A DNA stretch of 64,000 nt from positions 4,154,001 to 4,218,000 of the forward strand of contig NZ_CP065410.1 of NCBI RefSeq assembly GCF_020544405.1. Direction: 5' to 3'. How positions within the stretch are numbered: the first letter of the stretch is position 1; every line of letters starts with the position of its first letter. Both the position numbers and the translations under genes were made by a program. This document shows, in pieces, positions 16,957 to 27,173 of this stretch. Under the pieces are notes generated by a model. That model was not told where the DNA came from and ran no database searches. It was given only the letters and a program-made list of their open reading frames with translations. The stretch is from Pseudomonas sp. IAC-BECa141 (lineage in GTDB: Bacteria; Pseudomonadota; Gammaproteobacteria; Pseudomonadales; Pseudomonadaceae).

Positions 16957-18293
16957 TGCGCCGACTGTCCTTGAGCGGCCGGCTGGCGCTGTTGTTCGCT
17001 GGCTGCACCGCTGCGGTTTCGTTGGTTGCGGGGGTGGTATTCAATCGGGCCAGCGAAAGCCACTTCATCGAACTCGACCAGCAACTGCTCGAAGGAAAAC
17101 TGCTCAGCGTGCGTCAGACGCTGTTGAGTGGTAGCGACGCCACGCACATCACCGATCAATTGAGCCAGCAGGGCGATGTCTCACTGCGCATCAGTAGCCC
17201 TGAGGGGCAGCGCTGGTTCGGCCGCTCGTTGCATGCCCCGGCGAATCTGCCGCAACAGCCTGGCCTGGCCACCATCAACGACAACGGCACCGACTATCGC
17301 CTGCTCAACGCTGCGCTTGAACCGGGAAAACCTGATTCCCCGCAATTGACCTTGTTGCTGGACATCACCCACCACCAGCACTTCCTGCAACGCATGCAGC
17401 ATCTGATCTGGCTGACCGTCGGCCTTTCGGCGCTGGCCACCGCGCTGCTCGGCGCCTGGGCCGCCCGCAGCGGTCTTCGCCCGTTACGCCGCATGAGTGC
17501 GGTGGCCCGTGGGATTTCGGCGCAATCGTTGAATGCCCGACTGCCGGAAGCGCGGATGCCCGCAGAACTTGCGGAATTGGCCCACAGCTTCAACGCCATG
17601 CTCGGACGTCTCGATGACTCCTTTCAGCGGCTGTCAGCGTTCTCCGCCGACATCGCCCATGAGCTGCGCACACCGCTGTCCAACCTGCTGACCCACACCC
17701 AGGTCACTCTCACCCGCCCTCGCCCCCTCGAAGACTATCGCGAAGCACTGCACAGCAACCTTGAAGAGCTGCAATGGATGGCGCAGTTGGTGAACGACAT
17801 GCTTTATCTGGCCAAGGCTGACCACGGTTTGCTGGTGCCCAAACGTGAACCGCTGGATCTGGCGGAAGAAGCCGATGCATTGCTGGAGTTTTTTGCGCCG
17901 CTGGCCGAAGACGCTCAGGTCAGCCTGAGCCGTGATGGTGCGGGGCGGTTTGCGGGTGATCGCGCGATGTTGCGCCGGGCGCTGTCGAACCTGCTGGATA
18001 ACGCGTTGCGCTTCACCCCGGCCGCCGGCGAAGTGCGTGTGAAGGTGGCCGAGCAGGCGAAATCCTTGAGGGTGACGGTGGAGAACAGTGGCGAAGGGAT
18101 TTCTGCAGAGTTGTTGCCGCGCTTGTTCGATCGCTTCTACCGGGCGGATCCGGCGCGCCAGGAAGGCACTAGCGAGCATGCGGGATTGGGGTTGGCGATT
18201 ACTCAGTCGATCATCCGGGCCCATGGCGGGCAGATTCATTGCGAATCGGATCAGGGCTGGACGCGGTTTGTGATTGAGTTGCCCAAGGATTGA
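16956..18293 (+). CDS. copS: Heavy-metal sensor histidine kinase
   Basis: This 445-residue inner-membrane kinase has membrane segments at about 7-29 and 150-169 flanking a periplasmic sensor of about 120 residues, then HAMP, then HisKA with His235 (ADIAHELRTPL), then HATPase with NLLDNALRFTP and GLGLAI. It shows the CusS/CopS layout. It is the second gene of copRS and phosphorylates CopR on metal sensing. The end is followed by an inverted REP pair and the convergent lolE. No feature suggests loss of function. Confidence 0.92.
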   Translation: MRRLSLSGRLALLFAGCTAAVSLVAGVVFNRASESHFIELDQQLLEGKLLSVRQTLLSGSDATHITDQLSQQGDVSLRISSPEGQRWFGRSLHAPANLPQQPGLATINDNGTDYRLLNAALEPGKPDSPQLTLLLDITHHQHFLQRMQHLIWLTVGLSALATALLGAWAARSGLRPLRRMSAVARGISAQSLNARLPEARMPAELAELAHSFNAMLGRLDDSFQRLSAFSADIAHELRTPLSNLLTHTQVTLTRPRPLEDYREALHSNLEELQWMAQLVNDMLYLAKADHGLLVPKREPLDLAEEADALLEFFAPLAEDAQVSLSRDGAGRFAGDRAMLRRALSNLLDNALRFTPAAGEVRVKVAEQAKSLRVTVENSGEGISAELLPRLFDRFYRADPARQEGTSEHAGLGLAITQSIIRAHGGQIHCESDQGWTRFVIELPKD

Positions 18294-18308
18294 GGCCAGC
18301 AGTGCTGG

Positions 18309-18406
18309 CCCCTTCGCGAGCAAGCTCGCTCCCACAAGTACCGAGTCGCACCACAATTTTGTGAGCACTCCATAACACTGTGGGAGCGAGCTTGCTCGCG
18401 AAGGCG
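18309..18406. repeat. Inverted pair of Pseudomonas REP elements
   Basis: Two copies of the same about-27-base motif (CTTCGCGAGCAAGCTCGCTCCCACA) face each other: forward at 18311-18336 and reversed at 18380-18404, about 43 bases apart, each internally palindromic. They fill the gap between convergent copS and lolE and probably act as transcript 3' ends. Confidence 0.9.
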
Positions 18407-18416
18407 GTCTTGAAGC

Positions 18417-19661
18417 TTACGAATATCTCAAGGCGTGCGCCGGTTCGATCTTCGCCGCCCGCCACGCTGGATAAACGGTGGCCAGGAAGCTGAGGATGAA
18501 GCCTGCCGAGCAGATCAGCAGGACATCGCCGCCCTGCAACTCCGATGGCAGGTTGCTGACGAAGTAGACGTCCGAACTGAAGATGTGCTGCCCGGTCACT
18601 CGCTCGATCCAACCCACCATCTCACTGACATTCAGCGCGGCAATCACGCCCAGAACGCCACCGATAATGGTGCCGACGATGCCGATCACCGTGCCCTGCA
18701 CCATGAAGATCGCCATGATCTGGCGCGGTGTGGCGCCGATAGTGCGCAGGATCGCGATGTCGGCACCCTTGTCGTTAACCACCATGATCAGGGTCGCGAT
18801 GATGTTGAAGGCTGCCACCGCGACAATCATCAGCAGCAACAGGCCAATCATGGTTTTTTCCATCTTCATCGCGCTGAACAGGCTGCCCTGGGTGTGGGTC
18901 CAGTCATCGGCCTTGAAGTCGGCGCCGAGGCCGCTGGCAATGTCCGACGAAACTTTCGGCGCGGCGTACAGATCCTTCACCGCCAGACGCACGCTCTGCA
19001 CCTGATTCGGCTCCCAGTGCTGCATGGTCGCGGCGTCGGAGACGTGGATCAGGCCCATGGAACCGTCGAGTTCGGCACCGACCTTGAACACGCCGACCAC
19101 GTTCAGCCGCTGCATGCGCGGGGTGATGCCGCCCGGTGTGGTGCTGACTTCCGGGACAATCAGGGTGATCTTGTCGCCGACATTGAGGCGAAAACGCCGG
19201 GCGGTGATTTCGCCGAGCACTACGCCGAACTCACCCGGTTTCAAGGCATCGAGACGGCCCTGAACGATGTGCTGGGCAACGATCGACACCTTGCCTTCCT
19301 GGGCCGGGTCGACGCCACTGATCTGGATCGGCTGCATCATGCCCTTGTAGGACAGCATGCCCTCCATCTCGGTGAACGGCACCGCAGCCGTCACTTCCGG
19401 GTTTTTCATCGCAGCGGCGGCGACTGGCTGCCAGTCATCGATCGGCTTGACGCCGACAATGGTCGCGTGAGGCACCATGCCGAGGATGCGCGAACTCATT
19501 TCGCGCTGGAAGCCGTTCATCACCGACAACACCACGATCATCGCCAGTACGCCGAGGGCGAGGCCGATCATCGAGGTCATCGAAATGAACGAAACAAAGC
19601 GATTGCGGCGCTTGGCGCGGGTATAGCGCGTGCCTATAAAGATCGATAACGGTCTGAACAT
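18417..19661 (-). CDS. lolE: Lipoprotein-releasing ABC transporter permease LolE
   Basis: The product has 414 residues from the ATG at 19661. It has one N-terminal helix, a large periplasmic MacB-like domain, and three C-terminal helices (FtsX fold). With LolC and the LolD ATPase it extracts outer-membrane lipoproteins from the inner membrane and hands them to LolA. It is strongly similar to the gene at 20416-21666, including the start [18 protein letters not shown]. An intrinsic terminator separates it from lolD, and no good ribosome site precedes the ATG; a GTG at 19673 is the only nearby alternative. LolC/LolE naming is by order. Confidence 0.92.
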   Translation of the reverse strand: MFRPLSIFIGTRYTRAKRRNRFVSFISMTSMIGLALGVLAMIVVLSVMNGFQREMSSRILGMVPHATIVGVKPIDDWQPVAAAAMKNPEVTAAVPFTEMEGMLSYKGMMQPIQISGVDPAQEGKVSIVAQHIVQGRLDALKPGEFGVVLGEITARRFRLNVGDKITLIVPEVSTTPGGITPRMQRLNVVGVFKVGAELDGSMGLIHVSDAATMQHWEPNQVQSVRLAVKDLYAAPKVSSDIASGLGADFKADDWTHTQGSLFSAMKMEKTMIGLLLLMIVAVAAFNIIATLIMVVNDKGADIAILRTIGATPRQIMAIFMVQGTVIGIVGTIIGGVLGVIAALNVSEMVGWIERVTGQHIFSSDVYFVSNLPSELQGGDVLLICSAGFILSFLATVYPAWRAAKIEPAHALRYS

Positions 19662-19669
19662 TCGCTGGG

Positions 19670-19716
19670 GCACCGTATAAAAATAAAAGACCCGACGCCT
19701 TTTCAGGCATCGGGTT
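19670..19716 (-). terminator. Intrinsic terminator between lolD and lolE
   Basis: On the minus strand CCCGATGCCT / AGGCGTCGGG (10 bp with one G-U pair, GAAA-containing loop) is followed by TCTTTTATTTTTAT, ending about 10 nt before the lolE start. It should terminate or attenuate transcripts from lolCD. Confidence 0.82.
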
Positions 19717-19724
19717 TCAACGCG

Positions 19725-20423
19725 TCAGATTGGCGTCAGGCAGCCTTCATTGAGGTGCAGGACGCGGTCCATCTGGCGAGCCAGGTTCATGTCGTGAGTC
19801 ACCACCAGAAACGCCGTGCGCATCGAAGTGCTGAGTTCCAGCATCAGATCCTGAATGCCTTCGGCGGTATGGGAATCGAGGTTGCCGGTCGGCTCGTCGA
19901 GCATCACCAGCCCAGGATTGTTCACCAACGCCCGGGCAATGGCCACACGCTGACGTTCGCCACCGGACAGTTCCGCCGGTTTGTGTTCCAGGCGATGGCC
20001 CAGACCGACCCGCTCCAGTAACGCCGTTGCACGCTGACGGGCTTCCGGTATCGCGGTCTTGCCAATCAGCAGCGGCATGCAGACGTTTTCCAGCGCGGTA
20101 AATTCAGGCAGCAGGTGGTGGAACTGGTACACGAACCCGAGGGCGCGGTTACGCAGCAGACCACGTTTCTTCTCGCTCAGCGCCGACAGTTCTTCACCGT
20201 CGAGCCAGACACTGCCCTTGGTCGGCGTGTCGAGACCGCCCAGCAGGTTGAGCAAGGTACTTTTGCCCGAACCGGATTTGCCGACGATCGCCACCCGCTC
20301 ACCCGGATGCAGTTCCAGTTGCAGGTTGGCCAGCACTTCCACCGACTCCGGGCCTTCCTCGTAGGATTTGCCCAGGTTGCGGCAGCTCAAGATTGCTTTT
20401 TCACTCATGCCCGACTCACTCAT
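19725..20423 (-). CDS. lolD: Lipoprotein-releasing ABC transporter ATPase LolD
   Basis: This 232-residue ATPase has Walker [11 protein letters not shown]-loop [11 protein letters not shown], signature LSGGERQRV and Walker [12 protein letters not shown], typical of LolD. The ATG at 20423 has GGAGG 10 bases upstream and overlaps the lolC stop by 8 nt, so coupling is likely; a start at 20408 is possible. It powers lipoprotein extraction by the LolC/LolE permeases. Confidence 0.95.
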   Translation of the reverse strand: MSESGMSEKAILSCRNLGKSYEEGPESVEVLANLQLELHPGERVAIVGKSGSGKSTLLNLLGGLDTPTKGSVWLDGEELSALSEKKRGLLRNRALGFVYQFHHLLPEFTALENVCMPLLIGKTAIPEARQRATALLERVGLGHRLEHKPAELSGGERQRVAIARALVNNPGLVMLDEPTGNLDSHTAEGIQDLMLELSTSMRTAFLVVTHDMNLARQMDRVLHLNEGCLTPI

Positions 20424-21666
20424 AACGTAGCGCCTCCGCCGGCTGGGTGCGCGCTGCACGCCAGGCTGGATACAGGGTGGCGAGGAAACTCAGGACCAAC
20501 GCAGCGGCGCAGACCATGACCACGTCCTGGCTCTGCACCTGCGACGGCAGGTAATCGATGAAATACACATCGGCGTTGAGGAATTTGTGTCCGATCACGC
20601 CTTCGAGGGCCGAAATCGCGGCGCTGACGTTGAGCGCGGCGAAGATCCCGACCACGGCACCGATGGCCGTGCCGACCACACCGATCACCGTGCCCTGCAC
20701 CATGAATGTGCGCATGATCGTGCCCGGCGTGGCGCCCAGTGTGCGCAGAATGGCGATGTCGCCCTTCTTGTCGTTCACCACCATCACCAGCGTGGAAATG
20801 ATGTTGAATGCCGCCACGGCGACGATCAGCAGCAACAGCAGACCGATCATGGCTTTTTCCATGCGGATCGCCTGATACAGGTTGCCGTGGGTACGGGTCC
20901 AGTCGCGGGCGTAGTAACGGTCTTCGCCGAGGCGCTGGGCAATGTTCCACGCCTCACGCGGCGCCTGGAACAGATCGTCGAACTTGAGGCGCAGACCTTG
21001 CACCTGATCGGGCTTCCAGCGGTGCATTTTCGCCAGATCCTGCAGGTTGGTGACGCCCAGGTAACCGTCCAGCTCACCGGCGCCGACATGGAAGATGCCG
21101 ACTACGGTGAAGCGCTTCATGCGCGGGAACATGCCGGCCGGGGTCACGCTGACCTCCGGCGCGACGAAGGTGACCTTGTCACCGAGGCCCACGCCGAGCT
21201 TGGTCGCGGCCTTGTCGCCGATCACGATGCCGAAGCTGCCCGGCGTCAGGTCGTCAAGTTTGCCCTGTTTCATGAAGTTGTCGATGATCGAGACGTTGCG
21301 CTCCAGCGCCGGGTCGATGGCATTGAGCAACACCTTGGACACCTGGCCGTTATTGGTCAGCAATCCCTGCATCTGGGTGAACGGCGCAACGGCCGCCACC
21401 TGCGGGTTCTGCTTGACCTTGGCGGCCAGGCTCGGCCAGTCGTTGATGGCTTCACCGGACTCGATGGTCGCGTGGGGCACCATGCCCAGCACGCGGGTGC
21501 GCATCTCATGATCGAAGCCGTTCATCACCGAAAGCACCACGATCATCACGACCACGCCAAGGGCGAGCCCGATCATCGAAGTCAGGGAAATGAATGACAC
21601 AAAATGATTGCGACGCTTTGCACGGGTATAACGCGTGCCGATAAATACGAAGAGAGGTCTGAACAT
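20416..21666 (-). CDS. lolC: Lipoprotein-releasing ABC transporter permease LolC
   Basis: This 416-residue FtsX-fold permease has an N-terminal helix, a periplasmic domain and three C-terminal helices. It has the same MFRPL start and very similar sequence to the lolE product, so the two are ancient paralogues that form the LolCDE heteromer. First gene of the minus-strand lol operon; the promoter must lie in 21667-21760, shared with the divergent PilZ-like gene. Confidence 0.93.
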   Translation of the reverse strand: MFRPLFVFIGTRYTRAKRRNHFVSFISLTSMIGLALGVVVMIVVLSVMNGFDHEMRTRVLGMVPHATIESGEAINDWPSLAAKVKQNPQVAAVAPFTQMQGLLTNNGQVSKVLLNAIDPALERNVSIIDNFMKQGKLDDLTPGSFGIVIGDKAATKLGVGLGDKVTFVAPEVSVTPAGMFPRMKRFTVVGIFHVGAGELDGYLGVTNLQDLAKMHRWKPDQVQGLRLKFDDLFQAPREAWNIAQRLGEDRYYARDWTRTHGNLYQAIRMEKAMIGLLLLLIVAVAAFNIISTLVMVVNDKKGDIAILRTLGATPGTIMRTFMVQGTVIGVVGTAIGAVVGIFAALNVSAAISALEGVIGHKFLNADVYFIDYLPSQVQSQDVVMVCAAALVLSFLATLYPAWRAARTQPAEALRYE

Positions 21667-21760
21667 GTCGGGGCTTGTTCGGAGGGAAAAGGAACGTCCT
21701 TGTGGCGGGGGTCGATAACCAGCTTTACACTCAGACCACCGCCGCTACCATGGGTTCGCC

Positions 21761-22342
21761 ATGTCGACATTAGATGAAGAAGATCGCCGCGAATACTACC
21801 GTATCGAGGACATGATCGCACTGGAAATTCGGCCCCTGTCCGCTCCCGAAGCTGCAGGCCAGGAAGTGTTGCAGGATGCTTCCCCATTGTTCAACCTGCT
21901 CAGCGAACTGCACCTGAGCGAATTCGAGTCGCAGCACCTGCTGCGCCAGATCAGTGAACGCGACCGTGCCATCTCGGCGTTCCTGAAATCCCAGAACAAA
22001 CGCATCGACCTGCTCAGCCAGGTGGTCGCCCTGACCGTGCTCGGCCATATCGGCGAGCCGCAACCGGTGATCATCTCCGAGGGCGGGGTCGACTTTCAGC
22101 ACCCGACCCCGATCGCCACCGGCGCTCACCTGTCGGTGAAACTGGTGCTGATGCCCCAGGCGCTTGGCCTGTTGCTGCGCGCCCGCGTCACCCATTGCGA
22201 CCGCAAGGGCGACGGCTACGACGTCGGCACCGAGTTCGAACACCTGACCGACGCCCAGCGCCAGTTGCTTGCCCGCTATATCTTGCAGAAGCAGGCCCAG
22301 GAACGACGCCTGGCCCGCGAACAAAATGAATCAGGCATTTAA
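21761..22342 (+). CDS. PilZ-domain-like protein
   Basis: This 193-residue soluble protein corresponds to the PilZ protein next to lolC in other pseudomonads (PA2989 type). The N-terminal RREYYRIED (9-17) supplies the RxxxR c-di-GMP arm. A second motif, VIISEGGVDF (about 103-112), resembles (D/N)xSxxG but has Ile in place of Asp/Asn. About 85 helical residues separate the two parts, and a charged coiled tail follows. C-di-GMP binding is plausible but not certain. It is probably co-transcribed with the downstream glycerophosphodiesterase gene (13 nt gap). Confidence 0.75.
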   Translation: MSTLDEEDRREYYRIEDMIALEIRPLSAPEAAGQEVLQDASPLFNLLSELHLSEFESQHLLRQISERDRAISAFLKSQNKRIDLLSQVVALTVLGHIGEPQPVIISEGGVDFQHPTPIATGAHLSVKLVLMPQALGLLLRARVTHCDRKGDGYDVGTEFEHLTDAQRQLLARYILQKQAQERRLAREQNESGI

Positions 22343-22355
22343 TTAAGGAAGAACC

Positions 22356-23078
22356 GTGACCCTCATCTACGGCCACCGCGGCGCCAAGGGCGAAGCACCG
22401 GAAAACACCCTGACCAGTTTTCAGGAATGTCTAAAGCACGGCGTACGCCGTTGCGAACTGGATCTACACCTGTCCAAGGACGGCGAGCTGATGGTCATCC
22501 ACGACCCGACCCTCAAGCGCACCACCGACCGGCGCGGCAAGGTGGCCGAGCACACCGCCGCCGATCTGGTGACCTACGACGCCCGCAAGGGCGGCCCCGG
22601 CTGGATCAAGCCGTGCCCGATTCCGACCCTGGAAGAATTGTTCGAGAAATGTGATTTCGATCACTGGCAGCTCGAAGTCAAAAGCGCTTCACGCACCCGC
22701 GCAGCCACCACCGTTCTGGCCATTCGTGAAATGGCGGTCAGGCACGGACTGCTCGACAAGGTGACGATCACCTCGAGCTCTCGGGAAGTGTTGAAGGCGG
22801 CGCTGGATCTGGTACCGGACGTGTCACGGGGCCTGGTGGCGGAATATGCCTGGCTCGACCCGCTGAAGGTCGCCGCAAACTACGGCTGCGATATTCTGGC
22901 CTTGAACTGGACGCTGTGTACGCCGGAACGCCTGCAAAAGGCGCAACGTCAAGGGCTGCATGTGTCGGTGTGGACCGTCAACGAGCCTGCGCTGATGCGC
23001 AGACTCGCCGACTTCGGCGTTGACAGCCTGATTACAGACTTTCCCGGTTTGGCCACTGCCACCCTCGGGAATTGCTGA
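22356..23078 (+). CDS. Cytoplasmic glycerophosphodiester phosphodiesterase
   Basis: This 240-residue TIM-barrel hydrolase cleaves glycerophosphodiesters (deacylated phospholipids) to glycerol-3-phosphate plus an alcohol. Catalytic motifs are present at the N-terminus: YGHRGAKGEAPENT (His and Asn), then CELDLHLSKDGELMVIHDPTL with the metal-binding Glu-Asp and second His. There is no signal peptide, so UgpQ-like and cytoplasmic. The start is GTG at 22356, with AAGGAA 7 nt upstream. It follows the PilZ-like gene by 13 nt. Confidence 0.93.
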   Translation: MTLIYGHRGAKGEAPENTLTSFQECLKHGVRRCELDLHLSKDGELMVIHDPTLKRTTDRRGKVAEHTAADLVTYDARKGGPGWIKPCPIPTLEELFEKCDFDHWQLEVKSASRTRAATTVLAIREMAVRHGLLDKVTITSSSREVLKAALDLVPDVSRGLVAEYAWLDPLKVAANYGCDILALNWTLCTPERLQKAQRQGLHVSVWTVNEPALMRRLADFGVDSLITDFPGLATATLGNC

Positions 23079-23120
23079 AATCGGTCTCCCCGGCCGGCTC
23101 AGGCCACCGGCCGGAGCCCG

Positions 23121-24515
23121 TCAAAAAAGCCGGTTGAGGCCGTCGTACGCCGCTACCCGATAGGCTTCGGCCATGGTCGGGTAGTTGAACGTCGTGTTGA
23201 CGAAGTACTTCAGGGTATTCAGTTCGCCCGGCTGGTTCATGATCGCCTGACCGATGTGCACGATCTCCGACGCCTGATAACCGAAGCAGTGAACGCCCAG
23301 CACTTCCAGGGTTTCACGGTGGAACAGGATCTTCAGCATGCCCTGCGGCTCGCCGGCGATCTGTGCACGCGCCATGCTCTTGAAGAACGCCTTGCCCACT
23401 TCGTACGGCACTTTGGCCTGGGTCAGTTCCTGCTCGTTCTTGCCGATCGAGCTGATCTCCGGAATGGTGTAGATGCCAGTCGGCACGTCATTCACGAAAC
23501 GCCAGCTGCCATTGTCAACGATGCTGCCAGCGGCCGAACGGCCCTGGTCGTGGGCGGCACTGGCCAGGCTCGGCCAGCCGATCACGTCACCGGCGCCATA
23601 GATGTTCTGCACACAGGTGCGGTAGTTCTCGTCGACTTCGATCTGGCCACGGCTGTTGACCTTGACCCCGATGTTTTCCAGACCCAACTGGTCGGTATTA
23701 CCGGTACGGCCGTTACACCAGAGCAAGGCGTCGGCCTTGATCTTCTTGCCGGACTTCAGGTGCAGGATCACGCCGTTGTCCACGCCTTCGACGCGGTCAT
23801 ACTCTTCGTTGTGACGCACGGTGATGTTGTTGTTGCTGAAGTGGTAGCTCAACGCCTGGGAGATTTCCGAGTCGAGGAAGCTCAGCAACTGACCGCGGTT
23901 GTCCACCAGCTCGACCAGCACGCCCAGACCGCTGAAGATCGAAGCGTATTCGCAACCGATCACGCCGGCGCCGTAAACGATCAGTTTGCGCGGGGTGTGG
24001 CCGAGGCTGAGGATGGTGTCGCTATCGTAGATACGCGGGTGGTGGAAATCGATGTCCGCCGGGCGATAAGGACGCGAACCGGTGGCGATGATGATGTGCT
24101 TGGCCACCAGTTTCTCGACCACGCCGTTGGCGCAGACCACTTCGATGGTTTGCTCGTCGGCGAAGCTGCCGGTACCGAAGAACACGTCGACGCGGTTACG
24201 GGCGTAGTAGCCGGTACGCGAAGCGACTTGCTTGGAGATAACTTTCTCGGCGCTTTTCAACACATCCGGGAAGGAGAACCAGCGCGGCTCGCCGATCGCA
24301 CGGAACATCGGGTTGGTGTTGAACTGCATGATCTGCCGCACCGAGTGACGCAGTGCCTTGGACGGGATGGTGCCCAGGTGGGTGCAGTTGCCGCCGACCT
24401 GGCGACGGCTGTCGACCATCGCCACCTTGCGCCCTGCTTTGGCGGCGTTCATTGCCGCGCCTTCTCCCGCCGGGCCGGAACCCAGCACCACCACGTCGTA
24501 GTTGTAGACAGCCAT
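23121..24515 (-). CDS. sthA: Soluble pyridine nucleotide transhydrogenase
   Basis: This 464-residue FAD flavoprotein of the pyridine-disulfide reductase fold moves hydride between NADPH and NAD+. The FAD motif [13 protein letters not shown] is at the N-terminus. In [14 protein letters not shown] the second redox cysteine of the reductase family is replaced by Thr, as is characteristic of SthA. A second Rossmann site ([13 protein letters not shown]) binds NAD(P). It balances the NADPH surplus from Entner-Doudoroff metabolism. Its promoter should be in 24516-24712, downstream of the apbE stop. Confidence 0.96.
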   Translation of the reverse strand: MAVYNYDVVVLGSGPAGEGAAMNAAKAGRKVAMVDSRRQVGGNCTHLGTIPSKALRHSVRQIMQFNTNPMFRAIGEPRWFSFPDVLKSAEKVISKQVASRTGYYARNRVDVFFGTGSFADEQTIEVVCANGVVEKLVAKHIIIATGSRPYRPADIDFHHPRIYDSDTILSLGHTPRKLIVYGAGVIGCEYASIFSGLGVLVELVDNRGQLLSFLDSEISQALSYHFSNNNITVRHNEEYDRVEGVDNGVILHLKSGKKIKADALLWCNGRTGNTDQLGLENIGVKVNSRGQIEVDENYRTCVQNIYGAGDVIGWPSLASAAHDQGRSAAGSIVDNGSWRFVNDVPTGIYTIPEISSIGKNEQELTQAKVPYEVGKAFFKSMARAQIAGEPQGMLKILFHRETLEVLGVHCFGYQASEIVHIGQAIMNQPGELNTLKYFVNTTFNYPTMAEAYRVAAYDGLNRLF

Positions 24516-24712
24516 GCGTACTCCTCAGAACAGGCCGCGGTGCCAGCAGCACCGGCGGCTAAATCACGCCGAACGACGGCGCGAAGGAACAATTGGGGGC
24601 CAGTAGAAAACCCGGACACAGTCTATAGAAGCGTCAACGCCGCGCACATTAACCCTTGGTCGCGTCGTAGGCTACTTTTGCCTGCACTACAACGCCAGCT
24701 TTCGTACTGTTC

Positions 24713-25729
24713 TCAGTCAACTTTTGCGTCACTGAGCCGTTCGAAAGCGTGACTGGTGCGTGTGACGAAACCTGTATCGGCACGAATCACAAAGAATGCA
24801 CCAATGTCGTGTTTTTCGGCATAGTCCCAGGCCCTTTCAGACCCGAGAATCAGCAACAGCGTCGATAGTCCATCGGCCATCAGCGTTGAAGGATGAATGA
24901 CCGTGACCGACGCCAGATCGTGCAGGACCGGCGCACCGGTCCGGGCATCGAAGGTGTGGGAATAGCGCCGGCCATCCTGCTGAAAATAGTTGCGATAGTC
25001 GCCGGAGGTGGACAAGCCATAGCCATCGATGTTGATGACGCGCTCTGCCACCTGCTGATCATCTCGCGGTTCTTCCAGTGCGACACGCCATGGCGAACCG
25101 TCGGGTTTCTTGCCGGACGCCTTGAGCTCGCCGGTGGCTTGCGCGAGATAGTCATGGATGCCCAGGGCTTCGAGTCGCGCAGCAATGGCATCGACCGCGT
25201 AACCGGCGGCGATGCTGTTGAAATCCACCTCGACCGCCGCGTCCTTGCACAACCGATCGCCGTCGATACGTAGATGTTGATGACCGACCCGCTGGCGAAC
25301 CTCGGCCAGTGCCGCCGCGTCCGGGACTTTTTCTTCGCGCCCCTGCGGGCCGAAACCCCATAGATTCATCAGCGGCTCAACCGTGAGGTCGTAGGAGCCT
25401 TCGCTTTGCTGCGACAGCTGTTCGCCCATGCGGACCATTTCCAGGATCGGCGCGGGCATGACCTGACAGCGATCAGCCGGCAACTCATTGAAGCGCGAGA
25501 TGTCGGAGTCCGCGCGATAAGTCGACATCTGCCGGTCGACATCCGCGAGGATTTTTTCCACTTCGACACGCACTTCCTGCGGGGCAGGCAGATTGGCGTG
25601 GCGCACGTACTTGATCGAGTAAGTGCTGCCCATCGTCGGGCCACCAATAGTCTCGAGGGAATCGCCGTTGCCGCAGCCGGATAAAACCCCGGCCAGCAGC
25701 ACGAGAATCCCCCACCGTCCAGTTAACAA
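24713..25729 (-). CDS. apbE: FAD:protein FMN transferase, lipoprotein
   Basis: This ApbE-family enzyme attaches FMN covalently to Thr/Ser of partner flavoproteins in the periplasm. A lipobox LSGC ends a short hydrophobic signal. Conserved blocks GPTMGSTYSIKY (N-terminal), FNSIAAGYAVDAIAA and HPSTLMADGLSTLLLILG are intact. I favour the TTG start at 25729 (GGAGATGAA just upstream, giving a standard lipoprotein signal); an ATG at 25762 in frame lacks a ribosome site. Usual substrates are Nqr or Rnf subunits or NosR, none of which is nearby. Confidence 0.88.
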   Translation of the reverse strand: MLTGRWGILVLLAGVLSGCGNGDSLETIGGPTMGSTYSIKYVRHANLPAPQEVRVEVEKILADVDRQMSTYRADSDISRFNELPADRCQVMPAPILEMVRMGEQLSQQSEGSYDLTVEPLMNLWGFGPQGREEKVPDAAALAEVRQRVGHQHLRIDGDRLCKDAAVEVDFNSIAAGYAVDAIAARLEALGIHDYLAQATGELKASGKKPDGSPWRVALEEPRDDQQVAERVINIDGYGLSTSGDYRNYFQQDGRRYSHTFDARTGAPVLHDLASVTVIHPSTLMADGLSTLLLILGSERAWDYAEKHDIGAFFVIRADTGFVTRTSHAFERLSDAKVD

Positions 25730-25815
25730 TTCTTCATCTCCCCGCAAAACCGCGCCGGCCATTATGGGCTACGAGCGCAACGCTTTCTTACAAGATTTAG
25801 AGCGAGTACCTACCC

Positions 25816-27108
25816 ATGTCTTCCACGACCGGCAAAGGCAAGGCGATTTTTCGCGTTGTCAGCGGCAACTTTCTCGAGATGTTCGACTTCATGGTCTACG
25901 GCTTCTATGCCACGGCCATTGCCAAGACCTTCTTTCCCACCGACAGTGCCTTCGCTTCCTTGATGCTTTCCCTGGCCACTTTTGGTGCCGGCTTCCTGAT
26001 GCGTCCGCTGGGGGCGATTTTTCTCGGCGCCTACATCGACCGGCACGGCCGACGTCAGGGCCTGATCATCACATTGGCCCTGATGGCGGCCGGCACCGTA
26101 CTGATTGCCTGCGTGCCGGGCTACGCCACCCTTGGGGTGGCCGCGCCGCTGATCGTGCTGTTCGGCCGCTTGCTGCAAGGCTTCTCGGCTGGCGTCGAAT
26201 TAGGTGGCGTGTCGGTGTACCTGGCGGAAATCGCCACGCCGGGCCGCAAGGGCTTTTTCGTCAGTTGGCAGTCCGCCAGTCAGCAAGCCGCCGTGGTGTT
26301 CGCCGGCCTGCTCGGTGTAGGCCTCAACCACTGGCTGAGCCCGGAACAGATGGGCGAATGGGGCTGGCGCGTGCCGTTCCTGATCGGCTGCATGATCGTC
26401 CCGGTGATTTTCGTCATCCGTCGCTCGCTGGAGGAAACCCCGGAGTTCCAGGCGCGCAAACATCGCCCTACCCTGCAGGAAATCGTCCGTTCGATCGGTC
26501 AGAACTTTGGCATCGTCATCGCCGGCATGGCGCTGGTGGTCATGACGACGGTGTCGTTCTACCTGATCACGGCGTACACGCCGACGTTCGGCAAGGCGGA
26601 ATTGCACCTGTCTGACTTCGATGCGTTGCTGGTGACCGTGTGCATCGGTCTGTCGAACTTCTTCTGGCTGCCGGTGATGGGCGCAGTGTCTGACAAGGTG
26701 GGGCGCAAACCCCTACTGTTGGCGGCGACGATTCTGGCGATCCTGACCGCTTATCCGGCGTTGTCGTGGCTGGTAGCGAACCCGAGCTTCAGCCATCTCC
26801 TGGTTGTCGAATTGTGGCTGTCGTTTCTGTACGGCTCATACAACGGGGCAATGGTGGTGGCGCTCACCGAGATCATGCCGGTAGAAGTTCGTACGACCGG
26901 TTTCTCGCTGGCCTACAGCCTGGCCACCGCAACCTTTGGTGGTTTTACGCCGGCGGCCTGCACTTATCTGATCCATGTGCTGGACAACAAGGCGGCACCG
27001 GGGATCTGGCTCAGTGGTGCAGCGGTACTGGGCCTGATCGCCACACTGGTGCTGTTCCGTGGCAACAAGCACGAATTGCGCACGGCACAAGCCGCTATCC
27101 CCCGCTAA
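25816..27108 (+). CDS. MFS proton symporter, citrate/tricarballylate type
   Basis: This 430-residue membrane protein has twelve predicted helices. It begins [22 protein letters not shown] and has the MFS loop motif DRHGRRQGL between helices 2 and 3, both typical of the metabolite:H+ symporter group (CitA/TcuC-like). It should take up citrate, tricarballylate or a similar tricarboxylate with protons. Other tcu genes are absent, so the substrate is uncertain. It is transcribed divergently from apbE across a 53-86 nt gap and has its own terminator. Confidence 0.88.
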   Translation: MSSTTGKGKAIFRVVSGNFLEMFDFMVYGFYATAIAKTFFPTDSAFASLMLSLATFGAGFLMRPLGAIFLGAYIDRHGRRQGLIITLALMAAGTVLIACVPGYATLGVAAPLIVLFGRLLQGFSAGVELGGVSVYLAEIATPGRKGFFVSWQSASQQAAVVFAGLLGVGLNHWLSPEQMGEWGWRVPFLIGCMIVPVIFVIRRSLEETPEFQARKHRPTLQEIVRSIGQNFGIVIAGMALVVMTTVSFYLITAYTPTFGKAELHLSDFDALLVTVCIGLSNFFWLPVMGAVSDKVGRKPLLLAATILAILTAYPALSWLVANPSFSHLLVVELWLSFLYGSYNGAMVVALTEIMPVEVRTTGFSLAYSLATATFGGFTPAACTYLIHVLDNKAAPGIWLSGAAVLGLIATLVLFRGNKHELRTAQAAIPR

Positions 27109-27127
27109 GGCAAATCGCGCACAAACA

Positions 27128-27156
27128 AAAACGCCCCGACCAGAGTCGGGGCGTTT
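27128..27156. terminator. Bidirectional terminator, MFS gene / gap
   Basis: AAAACGCCCCGAC pairs with GTCGGGGCGTTTT around a short loop, giving A/T tracts on both strands between convergent genes. Confidence 0.92.
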
Positions 27157-27173
27157 TCATTTGCGGCTAAGGC

